Part shown: positions 16,302 to 24,316 of the stretch, piece by piece | Layout: every line of letters starts with the position of its first letter | Position numbering within the stretch: the first letter of the stretch is position 1 | Assembly: GCA_963742875.1 (NCBI GenBank) | Contig: CAVUNO010000022.1 | Location: 62,001 to 126,000 of the forward strand | Length of the DNA: 64,000 nt | Reading direction: 5' to 3' | From: Bog-532 sp963742875 | GTDB lineage: Bacteria; Actinomycetota; Actinomycetes; Streptosporangiales; Streptosporangiaceae | Made by a program: the position numbers and the translations under genes | The notes under the pieces: model-generated | What the model was told of the DNA's origin: nothing | The model's database searches: none | The model's input: only the letters and a program-made list of their open reading frames with translations

Positions 16302-17684
16302 ATGACCGAGCGGATCGTCGTCATCGGGGCGGACGCGGCCGGGATGAGCGCCGCCTCGCAGGCCAAGCGAATCGCAGGCGACGCGGTCGAGATCGTCGCG
16401 TTCGAGCGCGGAGCGTACAGCTCCTACGCTGCCTGTGGCATCCCGTACTGGGTAGCCGGTGATGTCGACGGGCCGGAGCGTCTGGTCGCCCGTTCGCCGG
16501 ACGCACACCGGCGCAACGGCATCGACCTTCGGATGCGAACCGAGGTGGAGAAGATCGACCTCGCGGCCGGACGGGTGCTCGCTCATGACCTTGCCGCCGG
16601 GCGGTCGTTCCGGGAAGGCTTTGACTCTCTCGTCATCGCGACCGGCGCGGTCCCGGTGCGACCGCCGCTGCCCGGCGTGGACGCCGTCGGCGTGTTCGGC
16701 GTGCAGACTCTCGACGACGGTACCGCGCTCCTGGCGGATCTGCACCGCGCGCAGCCGCGGCGGGCCGTGGTGGTCGGCGGGGGCTACATCGGCGTGGAGA
16801 TGGCCGAGGCACTTGTGCGACGCGGGGTCGCCGTCACCGTCGTCGATCAGGCCGCGCAGCCGATGACCACGCTCGACCCGGACATGGGGGCGGCGGTAAA
16901 CCGGGCCATGCAGGATATCGGCATCGATGTGCGCACCGACACCGCCGTCATCGGATTCGAGACCGGCAGCAACCACAGGATCCGCTCGGTGCTGACCGCC
17001 GACGGCTCAATCCCGGCCGACGTCGTCGTCCTCGGCCTCGGGGCACGGCCGAACACCGCGCTCGCACAAGATGCCGGCCTGGCGCTGGGCGATCACGGCG
17101 GCCTGCGCACGAACATGCAGATGCAGGTTCTCGGCCACGAGAAGATCTGGGCGGGCGGCGACTGCGTGGAGGTCCTCAACCTGGTCTCTGGTCAGTACCA
17201 GCATGTGGCGCTCGGCACCCACGCCAACAAGCAGGGCCGGGTCATCGGGCACAATCTGGCCGGCTCCTACGCCACGTTTCCCGGGGTGGTCGGCACGGCG
17301 GTGAGCAGGGTGTGCCATCTGGAGATCGCCCGGACCGGGCTGCGCGAGCGCGACGCCACACGCGCCGGGTTCAAATACGTGACCGTAACCGTGCGGTCCA
17401 CGACGAAGGCCGGCTACTTCCCGGGTACCCAGCGGATGAACGTCAAGATGACCGCCGAACGCTGCACCGGACGTCTGCTGGGAGTGCAGATCGTCGGCCA
17501 GGAGGGATCGGCCAAGCGGATCGACACGGCGGCGACGGCGCTATGGAACCGGATGACAGTGGAAGAGATGACCGCCCTGGACCTCGCGTACGCTCCGCCG
17601 TTCGCGCCGGTGTGGGATCCGATTCTCGTGGCGGCACGGCAGGCCGCCGGGGCCGTGCGCCAGGCCGGCGCTGGCCGGCGATGA
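16302..17684 (+). CDS. FAD-dependent NAD(P)H oxidoreductase, CoA-disulfide reductase-like
   Basis: A 460-residue flavoprotein of the NADH oxidase/CoA-disulfide reductase group. It has an N-terminal Rossmann fold (VVIGADAAGMSAASQAKR) and the active-site segment SSYAACGIPYW with a single redox Cys at about residue 45, as in CoADR and NADH peroxidase. A second dinucleotide fold follows (AVVVGGGYIGVEMAEALVRR), then IWAGGDCVEV and a C-terminal dimerisation domain. It likely reduces a low-molecular-weight disulfide, polysulfide or peroxide. The glycine motif is GADAAG rather than GGxAAG. Start ATG 16302 gives the family's N-terminus. It probably forms a transcription unit with the OsmC gene. Confidence 0.88.
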   Translation: MTERIVVIGADAAGMSAASQAKRIAGDAVEIVAFERGAYSSYAACGIPYWVAGDVDGPERLVARSPDAHRRNGIDLRMRTEVEKIDLAAGRVLAHDLAAGRSFREGFDSLVIATGAVPVRPPLPGVDAVGVFGVQTLDDGTALLADLHRAQPRRAVVVGGGYIGVEMAEALVRRGVAVTVVDQAAQPMTTLDPDMGAAVNRAMQDIGIDVRTDTAVIGFETGSNHRIRSVLTADGSIPADVVVLGLGARPNTALAQDAGLALGDHGGLRTNMQMQVLGHEKIWAGGDCVEVLNLVSGQYQHVALGTHANKQGRVIGHNLAGSYATFPGVVGTAVSRVCHLEIARTGLRERDATRAGFKYVTVTVRSTTKAGYFPGTQRMNVKMTAERCTGRLLGVQIVGQEGSAKRIDTAATALWNRMTVEEMTALDLAYAPPFAPVWDPILVAARQAAGAVRQAGAGRR

Positions 17685-17737
17685 CGCGCCTTTCAAACAC
17701 GCGGTGAACCAGGCGCCTGGACGGGCGGCGGCCGGTC

Positions 17738-17971
17738 GGTGGCAGCGCCTACCGCAGGGCGCTTCACCGCTGGCTGGAACGCTGCGACATCCGCGACGAA
17801 CACGGCCAGCCCGTCCACCTGACCCCGCACCAGTGGAGGCACACGCTCGGCACCAGGATGATTAACCGGGACGTGCCGCAGGAGGTCGTCCGCCGGATCA
17901 CCCGGGCCGACACGTGCTCGCCACCGTCCGGCGCCGGAGGCGGAGGCGGAGCAGGCCGCGCGGCGCCATGA
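17738..17971 (+). pseudogene. Tyrosine recombinase (integrase) catalytic stub
   Basis: The frame from 17738 reads AYRRALHRWLERCDIRDEHG, then LTPHQWRHTLGTRMINRDVP, then QEVVRRI. This is the box II region of phage/transposon tyrosine recombinases with the HxxR motif (HQWRHT). The core before it and the nucleophilic Tyr region after it are absent; sequence after RRI is a glycine/alanine-rich run ending at TGA 17969. It is a scar of an integrated element inside the putative island. Confidence 0.65.
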
Positions 17972-18041
17972 CGAAGGCCCGCCGCGGCCAGCCGTGCCTT
18001 CACAGACACAAGTGTGGACCGCGGCGGGCCGCGATTCCAGA

Positions 18042-18581
18042 TCAGCCACGGACGCCTGCCGGGATGCCAGCGGCGGTGGCCGCCGGGGCCGCCGCCAGCC
18101 GGCGTCCGCGCAGGTAGATAACGACCAGCCGGGTCAGCACGTCGGCCAGGGCCATCATCACCAGCGCCGCCACCCAGGCCGCCGAGCCGGTGATGTGGTG
18201 CGCGACCGAAAACCGGGCGATGGCCGGGCCCGCGCCGTTGCTCGCGGCGACCGCGAAGCCCAGCCGGGCGCCCACGCCGCCGACCCACATGCTGGCCGCC
18301 ACAGCACCCGCGCGACCCAGCGGCCGGCCCTCAGCGCCCAGGCGCAGCCGGGTGGCCAAGCCGCCGAGCCCGCCCATCACCCCGCCGGCCAGCACGCACG
18401 CCGCCTCCAGCACCAGGTCGCTGCCGCCAGCAGGCACCGAATGCAAGAACAGCACCGCGGCGCAGCCCACCGCGAGCACCGGGGCCATCAGGGACCGCGC
18501 ATCGAGCGGGTGCTCGCGGATCTGGCGGATGACCAGGAGGATGAGGCTTGCGTTGATCAGGTACACGGTGATGTTGTTCAT
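18042..18581 (-). CDS. Small integral membrane protein, unknown function
   Basis: 179 residues with five hydrophobic segments, beginning NNITVYLINASLILLVIRQI and including MAPVLAVGCAAVLFLH, LEAACVLAGGVMGGLGGLAT and AAWVAALVMMALADVLTRLV. The compact layout resembles actinobacterial proteins of the CcdC/DUF1453 type, which often neighbour regulators, but the match is by general appearance only. ATG start at 18581. The upstream region (18582-18700) carries a CTCAACC-TTG-GGTTGAG dyad that could be its operator. Confidence 0.7.
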   Translation of the reverse strand: MNNITVYLINASLILLVIRQIREHPLDARSLMAPVLAVGCAAVLFLHSVPAGGSDLVLEAACVLAGGVMGGLGGLATRLRLGAEGRPLGRAGAVAASMWVGGVGARLGFAVAASNGAGPAIARFSVAHHITGSAAWVAALVMMALADVLTRLVVIYLRGRRLAAAPAATAAGIPAGVRG

Positions 18582-18652
18582 GCCGTCAGCGTGCCTCCCG
18601 GCTCCCGGGCGCGGCGTCGGCCCACAGGTGGGAGCCCGGGTTGATACCCAGC

Positions 18653-18669
18653 CTCAACCTTGGGTTGAG
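18653..18669. promoter_or_regulatory. Dyad CTCAACC-TTG-GGTTGAG
   Basis: Seven-base perfect arms separated by three bases, 72 bases upstream of the membrane gene start. The form resembles operators of MerR-type regulators (arms reading CTCAA..TTGAG), but no MerR gene is nearby. Confidence 0.45.
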
Positions 18670-18811
18670 CCGCCCTTGCGAATCGGCGGGCCCTTGGACA
18701 GCTCCACACCGCGGCATCCGCCTCCGATGCCGGGCCAGCGTCCCAACGATCAAGGGACAGCCGCCCTTCGATAACAATCGGCCCCTGCTGACCACCACCA
18801 TCAGCCGTCAC

Positions 18812-18848
18812 GCGGACTCGTCGAAGACGTCCTCGCCGACGAGTCCGC
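18812..18848. other. 12-bp-arm perfect inverted repeat
   Basis: GCGGACTCGTCG (18812-18823) and CGACGAGTCCGC (18837-18848) enclose 13 bases. No T-run follows on either strand. It could be a factor-dependent terminator or an operator. Confidence 0.5.
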
Positions 18849-19153
18849 CCAGGTCAGGGCACCGCATGAAGAAGCAGCTCTAGATAACGAACGATTTACA
18901 ACACGGAGAGCACGCCCCGGGGGAATCAGCCCAGATCGCCGGGTGCGTGGCCCCGCGCGACCGTCCGGGCCCGTGAAAGTCCTCGCTGAGGATCCGCACG
19001 GGGCCGGCGAGGCACGAGGCCGGCGGCTTAAGTCGGCCTTCCCGCTGGCCGGGCCTGCGGCGACCCCGGCTGCGGTCAGGCCGGCCAGGTCGGCGCTGAC
19101 CTGCCAGAGCCGTGCCGCGGCGGCCTGGTCGTTGCTGCAGAACAGGAGCCCGA

Positions 19154-19697
19154 GTGCCCGCGACGCCCGATCCCGCACCAGCGCCCCGCATCCCCCTGAG
19201 CCGCGACCGGGTCCTGCGCGCCGCGGCGGCCTTCGCCGACGAGAACGGCATCGAGACGCTCTCGATGCGCAAGCTCGCCCAGGCGGTGGGGGTCGAGGCG
19301 ATGTCCCTGTACAACCACGTCGCCAATAAGGAGGACCTTCTCGACGGCATGATCGACCTGGTTTTCGGCGAGATCGAGCTGCCGTCCGCGGCCGGAGGCT
19401 GGAAGAAGGCCATGCGCCAGCGGGCCATCTCGGTCCGGACCGTCCTGGCACGACATCGCTGGGCGATCGGCCTGATGGAGTCGCGGACCTCCCCCGGCCC
19501 GGCGACGCTGCGGCACCACGACGCCGTCCTCGGCTGCCTCCGGAAGGCCGGCTTCTCACTCGAGCTGGCCGCGCACGCCTACTCAGCCCTCGACAGCTAC
19601 ACCTACGGGTTCGCGCTGCAGGAGCGGGGGCTGCCGTTCGACACCCCGCAAGAGACCGCGGCGCTCGCGCAAGTCATGCTCGCGCGCTTCCCCGCTG
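19154..19697 (+). pseudogene. TetR/AcrR-family regulator, C-terminus cut off by a transposase relic
   Basis: The N-terminal DNA-binding domain is complete: PLSRDRVLRAAAAFADENG, ETLSMRKLAQAVGVEAMSL and YNHVANKEDLLDGMIDLVFG. A TetR_C-type ligand domain follows, with RHRWAIGLMESRTSPGPATL and YSALDSYTYGFALQE. After AALAQVMLARFPA near 19697 family resemblance ends, and the sequence becomes the antisense of an IS701-like transposase stub. About 20-40 C-terminal residues are missing and replaced by basic read-through. GTG 19154 has AGGAG five bases upstream. DNA binding may survive; dimerisation and ligand sensing are doubtful. Confidence 0.75.
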
Positions 19698-20192
19698 CTC
19701 CTCGCCGGGCCGCAGCCGGCGTGCCTCGACGGGATCGGCCCAGGAGGAAGAACCCCACTGGATGCCAACGAGCAGGCTGTAGGGCCAGCCGGGCAGCCAG
19801 CGGTCCCCGCCCTTGCCGCGGACCTGCACCATCGTCCGCTCGTCGGCGTACTGGGCGTCGGGGCGCGGGTGCGGAGTGACGTCGATCGCGAACATCAGCG
19901 GCTCGCCCGCCCTGGCCGGTGCTGACAGGCCGACCAGCAGGTGCCGCAGGCAGCTACCGCTGATCCGGCCCTTAGCCAGGGCGTCGTAGACAGAGCCGTG
20001 CCGGCGGCGGAACTCCGGCTCCAAGGACAGCTCCACCGGCGATCGCACCGGGCCCTGCGCGCACAGCATCGCGTCCGCCAGCTCGAACAGGGCATCACCG
20101 CGGCGGGTGAAGCAGGCATGAAAACCCGCACGGAACCTGGATAACCCGGACAACGCCTCGACGCGAGCAGGGGTGCCTTGCAGACTGTTCAT
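19698..20192 (-). pseudogene. IS701-like (NF041680-type) transposase, N-terminal fragment
   Basis: From ATG 20192 the translation follows the N-terminus of actinomycete DDE transposases of this type: LSGLSRFRAGFHACFTRRGD, ALFELADAMLCAQGPVRS, PVELSLEPEFRRRHGSVYDA, then RISGSCLRHLLVGL and a catalytic-Asp block MFAIDVTPHPRPDAQYADER. It ends near LPGWPYSLLVGIQ...W at the junction with the TetR gene. The rest of the roughly 400-residue enzyme is gone, so it cannot transpose. Confidence 0.75.
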
Positions 20193-20476
20193 CACGGCCT
20201 TCTGGTGCAGCTGGATCTCTTGGCGAGAACTCAGCGTCACCCGAAGGCCGTCCCCACGTCCAGGGAACACCAGAACCCAGACCTAAACGATCTTCGCGTC
20301 CTTAAATCGCAAGCTTAGTAGAGCACCCCGTAAGAGACGGTCTCGGTCGCCGCCAGCGCCCAGACCCCGCGCCAGCCGGGATAGTCGCGACGGCGCATGC
20401 AGGACTTTGATGACTGTCTATGTCTTGCCTGCTGCCGACCTTGCCACAAGACATCGAAGCCTGTCAATATAGAGGC
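20193..20476. promoter_or_regulatory. Promoter region of the arsR-arsM fusion
   Basis: Contains no gene. The last 60 bases hold an 8-base inverted repeat, ATGTCTTG (20420-20427) and CAAGACAT (20447-20454), 22 bases before the ATG. It is a plausible binding site for the ArsR-like N-terminus encoded just downstream. Confidence 0.5.
20420..20454. promoter_or_regulatory. Inverted repeat ATGTCTTG/CAAGACAT, candidate ArsR operator
   Basis: Perfect 8-base arms with a 19-base spacer ending 22 bases upstream of the ArsR-ArsM start codon. Position and dyad symmetry fit an autoregulatory operator; binding is inferred. Confidence 0.45.
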
Positions 20477-21538
20477 ATGTCGAAATCTCTGGTGGTCCTT
20501 GATCCGGCAGAGACCGCGGCGTGCTGCTCGCCCCTGTCGGTTCAGGCCCTGTCCATCGAGCAGGCCGAGCAGGTCGCGCCGCTGCTCAAGGCGCTGGCCG
20601 ATCCCGTCCGCCTGCGCCTGATGTCGCTGGTGGCCTCCCATCCCGGCGGTGAGGTCTGCGCCTGCGACCTGGGCGGGCGGTTCGACTTGTCCCAGCCGAC
20701 AATCAGCCATCACCTGCAGGTGACCTGGAGCCGAAGGAGCGTGATCGCCGTGACGACACCAGATGAACTTCACGAAGTCCGCGAGCGGGTACGGGCCCGG
20801 TACGCCCAGGCCGCCAACGCTGTCACCAGCGGCGGGATTGCGACCTGCGGTGATTCCTGCAAGGGCGACGACGAGACAGGGTCCGGCAGCGAACTGTACG
20901 ACGCGGCCGAGCAAAGCGAAGTCCCCGAGCACGCCGTATCGGCCAGCCTCGGCTGCGGTAACCCGATCGCCGTCGCCGGCCTCCAGCCCGGTGAGACGGT
21001 CCTCGACCTGGGTTCCGGCGGCGGCATCGACGTACTGCTGTCCGCCCGCCGGGTCGGCCCCGCCGGGAAGGCCTACGGCCTGGACATGACCGACGAGATG
21101 CTGAGCCTCGCCCGGGACAACGCCGCCCAGGCCGGCGCCACCAACGCTGAATTCCTCCACGGCCATATCGAATCGATCCCGCTGCCGGACGAGTCGGTCG
21201 ACGTGATCATCTCAAACTGCGTGATCAACCTGTCCGGCGACGAGGCCGCCGTCTTCGCCGAGAGTTTCCGCGTGCTCCGGCCCGGCGGCCGGTTCGGCGT
21301 CTCCGACATCCTCGCCGAAGACCACCTGACCGCAGCGGACCGCGCCGAGCGGGGCAGCCACGTCGGATGCGTCGCCGGCGCCTTGTCCTTCACCGAATAC
21401 CGGGACGGCCTGGCCAGAGCGGGCTTCACCGGCATCAGCATCACCCCCACCCACGAGGTCGTTGACGGGATGCACTCGGCCATCGTCCGGGCCATCAAAA
21501 CAACCGTGCCGATCCACAGGGTGGGCGCAACCAGCTAA
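20477..21538 (+). CDS. arsM: ArsR winged-helix domain fused to arsenite methyltransferase ArsM
   Basis: One continuous 353-residue frame. Residues 1-92 are an ArsR/SmtB repressor: ETAACCSPL, LLKALADPVRLRLMSLVAS, the CACDL metal-type segment (ArsR proteins have CVCDL), then FDLSQPTISHHLQV, the recognition helix. The repressor stops there, lacking its final beta-wing and dimerisation helix. The rest is ArsM, an AdoMet-dependent methyltransferase that volatilises arsenite: motif I VLDLGSGGGIDVLL, then DMTDEMLSLARDNA and SNCVINLS. Cysteines in SLGCGNP, SNC and HVGC match the arsenite-binding set. Because ArsM is complete, methylation is likely intact. The junction may be an in-frame deletion of arsR's end or a stable fusion; the first explanation is simpler. 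Confidence 0.82.
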   Translation: MSKSLVVLDPAETAACCSPLSVQALSIEQAEQVAPLLKALADPVRLRLMSLVASHPGGEVCACDLGGRFDLSQPTISHHLQVTWSRRSVIAVTTPDELHEVRERVRARYAQAANAVTSGGIATCGDSCKGDDETGSGSELYDAAEQSEVPEHAVSASLGCGNPIAVAGLQPGETVLDLGSGGGIDVLLSARRVGPAGKAYGLDMTDEMLSLARDNAAQAGATNAEFLHGHIESIPLPDESVDVIISNCVINLSGDEAAVFAESFRVLRPGGRFGVSDILAEDHLTAADRAERGSHVGCVAGALSFTEYRDGLARAGFTGISITPTHEVVDGMHSAIVRAIKTTVPIHRVGATS

Positions 21539-21661
21539 CACACACGCCTGCGACTTGGCTGTCGGCCGGATGAGCGCCGGTCCGCTTGGTGTACGTACCC
21601 GGCCACGCCACGGGCGCAGTGGGCACCACGACCGCACACCTTGCCCGACCGTAGCATCTTA
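21539..21661. other. Short gap after arsM
   Basis: About 120 bases with no recognisable gene; no strong terminator hairpin seen. Confidence 0.3.
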
Positions 21662-21844
21662 TCATTCCGTCTCAGGAGTTGCCCGGACAACGCGCCATTG
21701 TCGAGCCCCATCGCTCCCGATGCGGCGCCTTAGCTTCGTAGAGACGGTCGGCACACCACGTTCGGCATATACGTGCAAGAAATTGAGTTCACACTTCACC
21801 GTCCAGCCGTTCTGCTCCAGCCAGCCCACGTAGGCCTCCACCAC
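21662..21844 (-). pseudogene. Small fragment, possibly of an endonuclease-like protein
   Basis: A 60-codon minus-strand frame encodes VEAYVGWLEQNGWTVKCELN, then FLHVYAERG. That arrangement (helix, GWTV strand, then a ..VYAERG turn) resembles the start of the PD-(D/E)XK-like fold, where an E.KG motif normally follows. The following sequence is unrelated, so only the first strand and helix survive. It lies at the right border of the tRNA-like repeat. I do not assign a function. Confidence 0.35.
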
Positions 21845-22399
21845 CGCTTGACATGCACGGGGATATGCCCGCTATCGACCGCATGACTTCCCTAAATCGG
21901 GGAAAATTGCCGCGTTTGAGTGTTCAAGTCCCCCCTCGGACACCATGGGGGTTCAAGTCCCTAGGGACACGCACCCAGGATCTTGGTGGCGCCTCCGAGC
22001 GGGGCAACGCCCTCGCGCGTGCGCTTCTTGATCCCTATTCCGGGCAATGCGGTCACGATCAGCGGGTCGAGATCGGTCGTCATGCCCGCATCGGCACAGC
22101 CCAGATCGAGTAGCTCGGCTAGGGCCTGGAGCGCAGCGCCCAGGGCCTTCAAACCGGGCGCCGTACCGACCTCGCCATCCAGATCGACAGTGCGATTGGC
22201 CCTGGGCCGCACGCCCACGCGCAAGTAGCCGCCGACCTGGGCGGTTCGGGCGGGGCAGGCCTGCGCCTCACCTGCGCACCGCCGAAATGGGTAGATCTGC
22301 CGATGCTGCGGCCAGGGTGTCTCGCGGAGAGTGGCCATACGCCGGCTGAGCGGACGGCGATCACCGAGATCCGCAGCGATCCGAATGAAGGAGATCATT
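21845..22399. other. Region around the right island repeat; weakly coding minus strand
   Basis: Apart from the repeat at 21920-21970, bases 21961-22290 read on the minus strand as an open, protein-like stretch (GLKALGAALQALAELLDLG, then LIVTALPGIGIKKRTREG). I cannot place it in a family. It has no clear start and probably is another gene remnant. Nothing else is recognisable. Confidence 0.35.
21920..21970. repeat. tRNA-3'-end-like direct repeat, right copy of island boundary pair
   Basis: Contains GTTCAAGTCCCCCCTCGGAC, then CACCATGGGGGTTCAAGTCC and CTAGGGACAC. It matches 9946-9992 with two single-base indels and one substitution, in the same orientation. Upstream of both copies is a shared CGGGGAAA stretch, so the similarity spans roughly 80 bases. 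Confidence 0.6.
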
Positions 22400-22490
22400 A
22401 TGATCCTGGCCACCACTACTGTCGAGGACGTCGAGCGATTCCTGGAGGTGTTCGGCACCAAGGGTGCCGACAAGCGCGGCAGCGGTGACC
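22400..22490 (+). pseudogene. N-terminal fragment of a small alpha/beta-barrel-like protein
   Basis: ATG 22400 has an AAGGAG ribosome site seven bases upstream, and the peptide ILATTTVEDVERFLEVFGTK then GADKRG resembles the start of small antibiotic-monooxygenase/Dabb-like proteins. After about 28 residues the frame enters unrelated sequence, while an overlapping frame starts the C-terminus of an ABC-transporter protein. It is therefore a 5' stub with intact expression signals. Confidence 0.45.
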
Positions 22491-22679
22491 GAGGCCGGCT
22501 CGCTCGACCAGGACGAGGTGATCGCCGCCCTTGACCACGCCAGCATCTCCGAGGGTCCGGGCGGCCCGGCCGAGATGGTGCCGGGGGAACACCACGTGCG
22601 GATGAACATATACATCGCACGATCCGAGGGAGGCCTCGGCTGCATCGACCCCCAGGAACGCCAGGTGACGGCCAGCTGA
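22464..22679 (+). pseudogene. C-terminal fragment of a branched-chain/urea-type ABC substrate-binding protein
   Basis: AVTEAGSLDQDEVIAALDHA then EGPGGPAEMVPGEHHVRMN and IYIARSEGG match the last 60 residues of periplasmic-binding-protein type-1 receptors of the UrtA/AmiC group, which bind urea or short amides. The N-terminal 350 residues, including signal peptide, are absent. It ends at 22679, just before a strong terminator, so the original gene's 3' end and terminator are retained. Confidence 0.6.
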
Positions 22680-22690
22680 CCGATGATGGT

Positions 22691-22741
22691 CCGGGCCGGT
22701 CCCGCCGGCCGCTGCCAGCGGCAGCCGCGGGACCGGCCCGG
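22691..22741. terminator. Bidirectional terminator-like hairpin
   Basis: Perfect 15-base arms CCGGGCCGGTCCCGC (22691-22705) and GCGGGACCGGCCCGG (22727-22741), with a second small hairpin (GCTGCC-AGC-GGCAGC) in the loop. It lies between two convergent 3' ends (22679 + strand, 22750 minus strand), as expected for a shared terminator. There is no T-run, as is common in high-GC actinomycetes. Confidence 0.75.
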
Positions 22742-22749
22742 ATTCGCGT

Positions 22750-23286
22750 TCAGGGGCGGCGGCCAGTGAAGGCCAGCATCCTGTCCTTCGGGCTGGCGTC
22801 GGCGGGCACCTCGACAGCCGCGGCCATCATCTTCTGGCCGAGCGGGTTGGTGCCGCGGAGCAGTTCGGGTGGGACGTGGTGGAGGCCGATCGTCGTGGCC
22901 TCGACGGCGTCCGGCGGGAGTGCCTCATCGGCTCCGACCGAGCGGGCGAGATCCCAGCTATGGATCAGCAGGTCACCGATCAGGAACCCGGCCAGCTCCT
23001 GCTTCGGAATCCGCCCGAACTCGGGAACGCTCCCGGTGAGCTGCGAGGAATCCGATAGCAGGGCGTCGAAGGCGGCGCGGATCCGCTCCCAGTTGTCACC
23101 GGGTGCGGTGTCCGCGCTGAGCAGGCGGCCGCCCTCGGCCTGCCAACTCAGGGTGTGATCCACGAGCTGGCGCACGGTCCACTCCTGGCACGGCGTAGGC
23201 CAGTCCCACTGGCTGTCGGTGACCTGGCCGTAAACCTCGCTCCACTTGGCGGCGGCCTGACGCCAGATATCCACTGGTCCACTCAT
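22750..23286 (-). CDS. TIGR03086-type DinB/maleylpyruvate-isomerase-like protein
   Basis: A 178-residue four-helix-bundle protein of the DinB/mycothiol-dependent maleylpyruvate isomerase N-domain superfamily, TIGR03086 type. Diagnostic blocks are WDWPTPCQEWTVRQLVDHTL with the first metal-binding His, the middle LIGDLLIHSWDLARSVG with the other His, and the C-terminal VPADASPKDRMLAFTGRRP. Such proteins bind a divalent metal through three His residues and often act as thiol-dependent S-transferases; the substrate is unknown. Start ATG 23286 gives the family-length protein. Its 3' end faces a strong bidirectional terminator. Confidence 0.88.
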   Translation of the reverse strand: MSGPVDIWRQAAAKWSEVYGQVTDSQWDWPTPCQEWTVRQLVDHTLSWQAEGGRLLSADTAPGDNWERIRAAFDALLSDSSQLTGSVPEFGRIPKQELAGFLIGDLLIHSWDLARSVGADEALPPDAVEATTIGLHHVPPELLRGTNPLGQKMMAAAVEVPADASPKDRMLAFTGRRP

Positions 23287-23526
23287 GTTGTCCCCCCACC
23301 TAGCGCGCCTACTGGCGCCTAACTGCGGCCCGGACGTTGAGACAGCTCCGCCGCGCGGCCGCCTTATCGGTATATCACTCGACATATTCAGTGGCTGCGC
23401 AGTAGCCGGCCTTCGTGGGACGAATCCCCGAGTGGCGCGCTGTCCCGGTCGGGCCGCGTTGCAGACCTTCATCGTGCATGTTCCCGTACCGGGAATCCCC
23501 GCGCGACCTCGGCATAAGGTGCTGAT

Positions 23527-24171
23527 GTGCCCGTCCGCCCACCGTCGGGAACGGTGACGTTCCTGTTCACCAGCATCCAGGATTCCGTGCGCCGGTGGGA
23601 CGAGGCGCCGGCCGAGATGGCAGCCGCCCAGCCGGTCCACGACGCGATCGTGCGGGAGGCGATCGAAGGTCACGGCGGGCACGTGTTCGCCACCGAACCA
23701 GACGGCTTCGGCGCGGCCTTCGCGACGGCAGCGAGCGCGGCCGAGGCCGCGGTGCAAGCGCAGCGCAAGCTGCGCGCCGACGCCACGATCGGCTTCGCGG
23801 TACGGATGGGTCTGCACACCGCAGAGGCGGTCGAACAAGACGGCAGCTACTCCGGGAGCAAGGTCAACCGGGCGGCACGGCGTCGTCGCCGACCACACCA
23901 CCACCCATACGCGCCACCACCTGTTCGAGACCATCCGCCAGTTCGCCGAGGACCGGCTTGAGGCATCCGGTGAGCTGGCCGCGACCCGCGACCGCCATGC
24001 CGCCTACTTCGCAGGCCGGGCTAGCGCCCGTGGGATACGTGGAACGGCCCAGGCTGGCGGGACGCCGTTGATTGGGTCGACGCCGAGCTGGCCAACCTGC
24101 ACGCCACATTCAGGTGGAGTTCGGCCCAGGGCGAGGTGGCGGTGGCCACCGACATCGCCGCGCACAGCTGA
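23527..24171 (+). pseudogene. Adenylate-cyclase-domain/ATPase regulator with internal deletion
   Basis: The N-terminus is a class III nucleotide-cyclase-homology domain: GTVTFLFTSIQDSVRRWDEA, VREAIEGHGGHVFATEPDGF, VRMGLHTAEAVE and SGSKVNRAARR. The family's FTDIEGST metal site is FTSIQDS here, so the catalytic Asp is lost. After about residue 120 the frame breaks. The sequence then continues with FETIRQFAEDRLEASGELA, ATRDRHAAYFAG, and AVDWVDAELANLHATFRWSS, the C-terminal part of the AfsR/MalT-type ATPase regulators to which such cyclase domains are fused. Roughly 500 residues between them, including the P-loop, are deleted. It is a collapsed regulator gene. Confidence 0.7.
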
Positions 24172-24316
24172 ACTTCAGCCGGCCGCACTCCCCGGCGAGC
24201 GTTGTCTCCGCGACACGATCCCAGGCCGGAGCCCAGCCCGTACGATGCTGGAGACCGCGGCTGCGCAGAGCAGAGCGCCGATCAGGGTGAAGATCCCGAA
24301 GCGCAGCGGGTCGCGC

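Larger units (their letters stand above)
18582..19153. promoter_or_regulatory. Divergent intergenic region between membrane gene and TetR gene
   Basis: No gene supported in 572 bases. It holds two clean dyads (18653-18669 and 18812-18848) and, at 18880-18905, an AT-rich stretch. It serves as the upstream region for both the minus-strand membrane gene and the plus-strand TetR gene. Confidence 0.45.

Noticed and set aside
18653..18669. SoxR box in front of the membrane gene
   Set aside because: SoxR sites have the CCTCAAG...CTTGAGG core with a different spacer; no SoxR or MerR gene is near. Retained only as an unspecified dyad.
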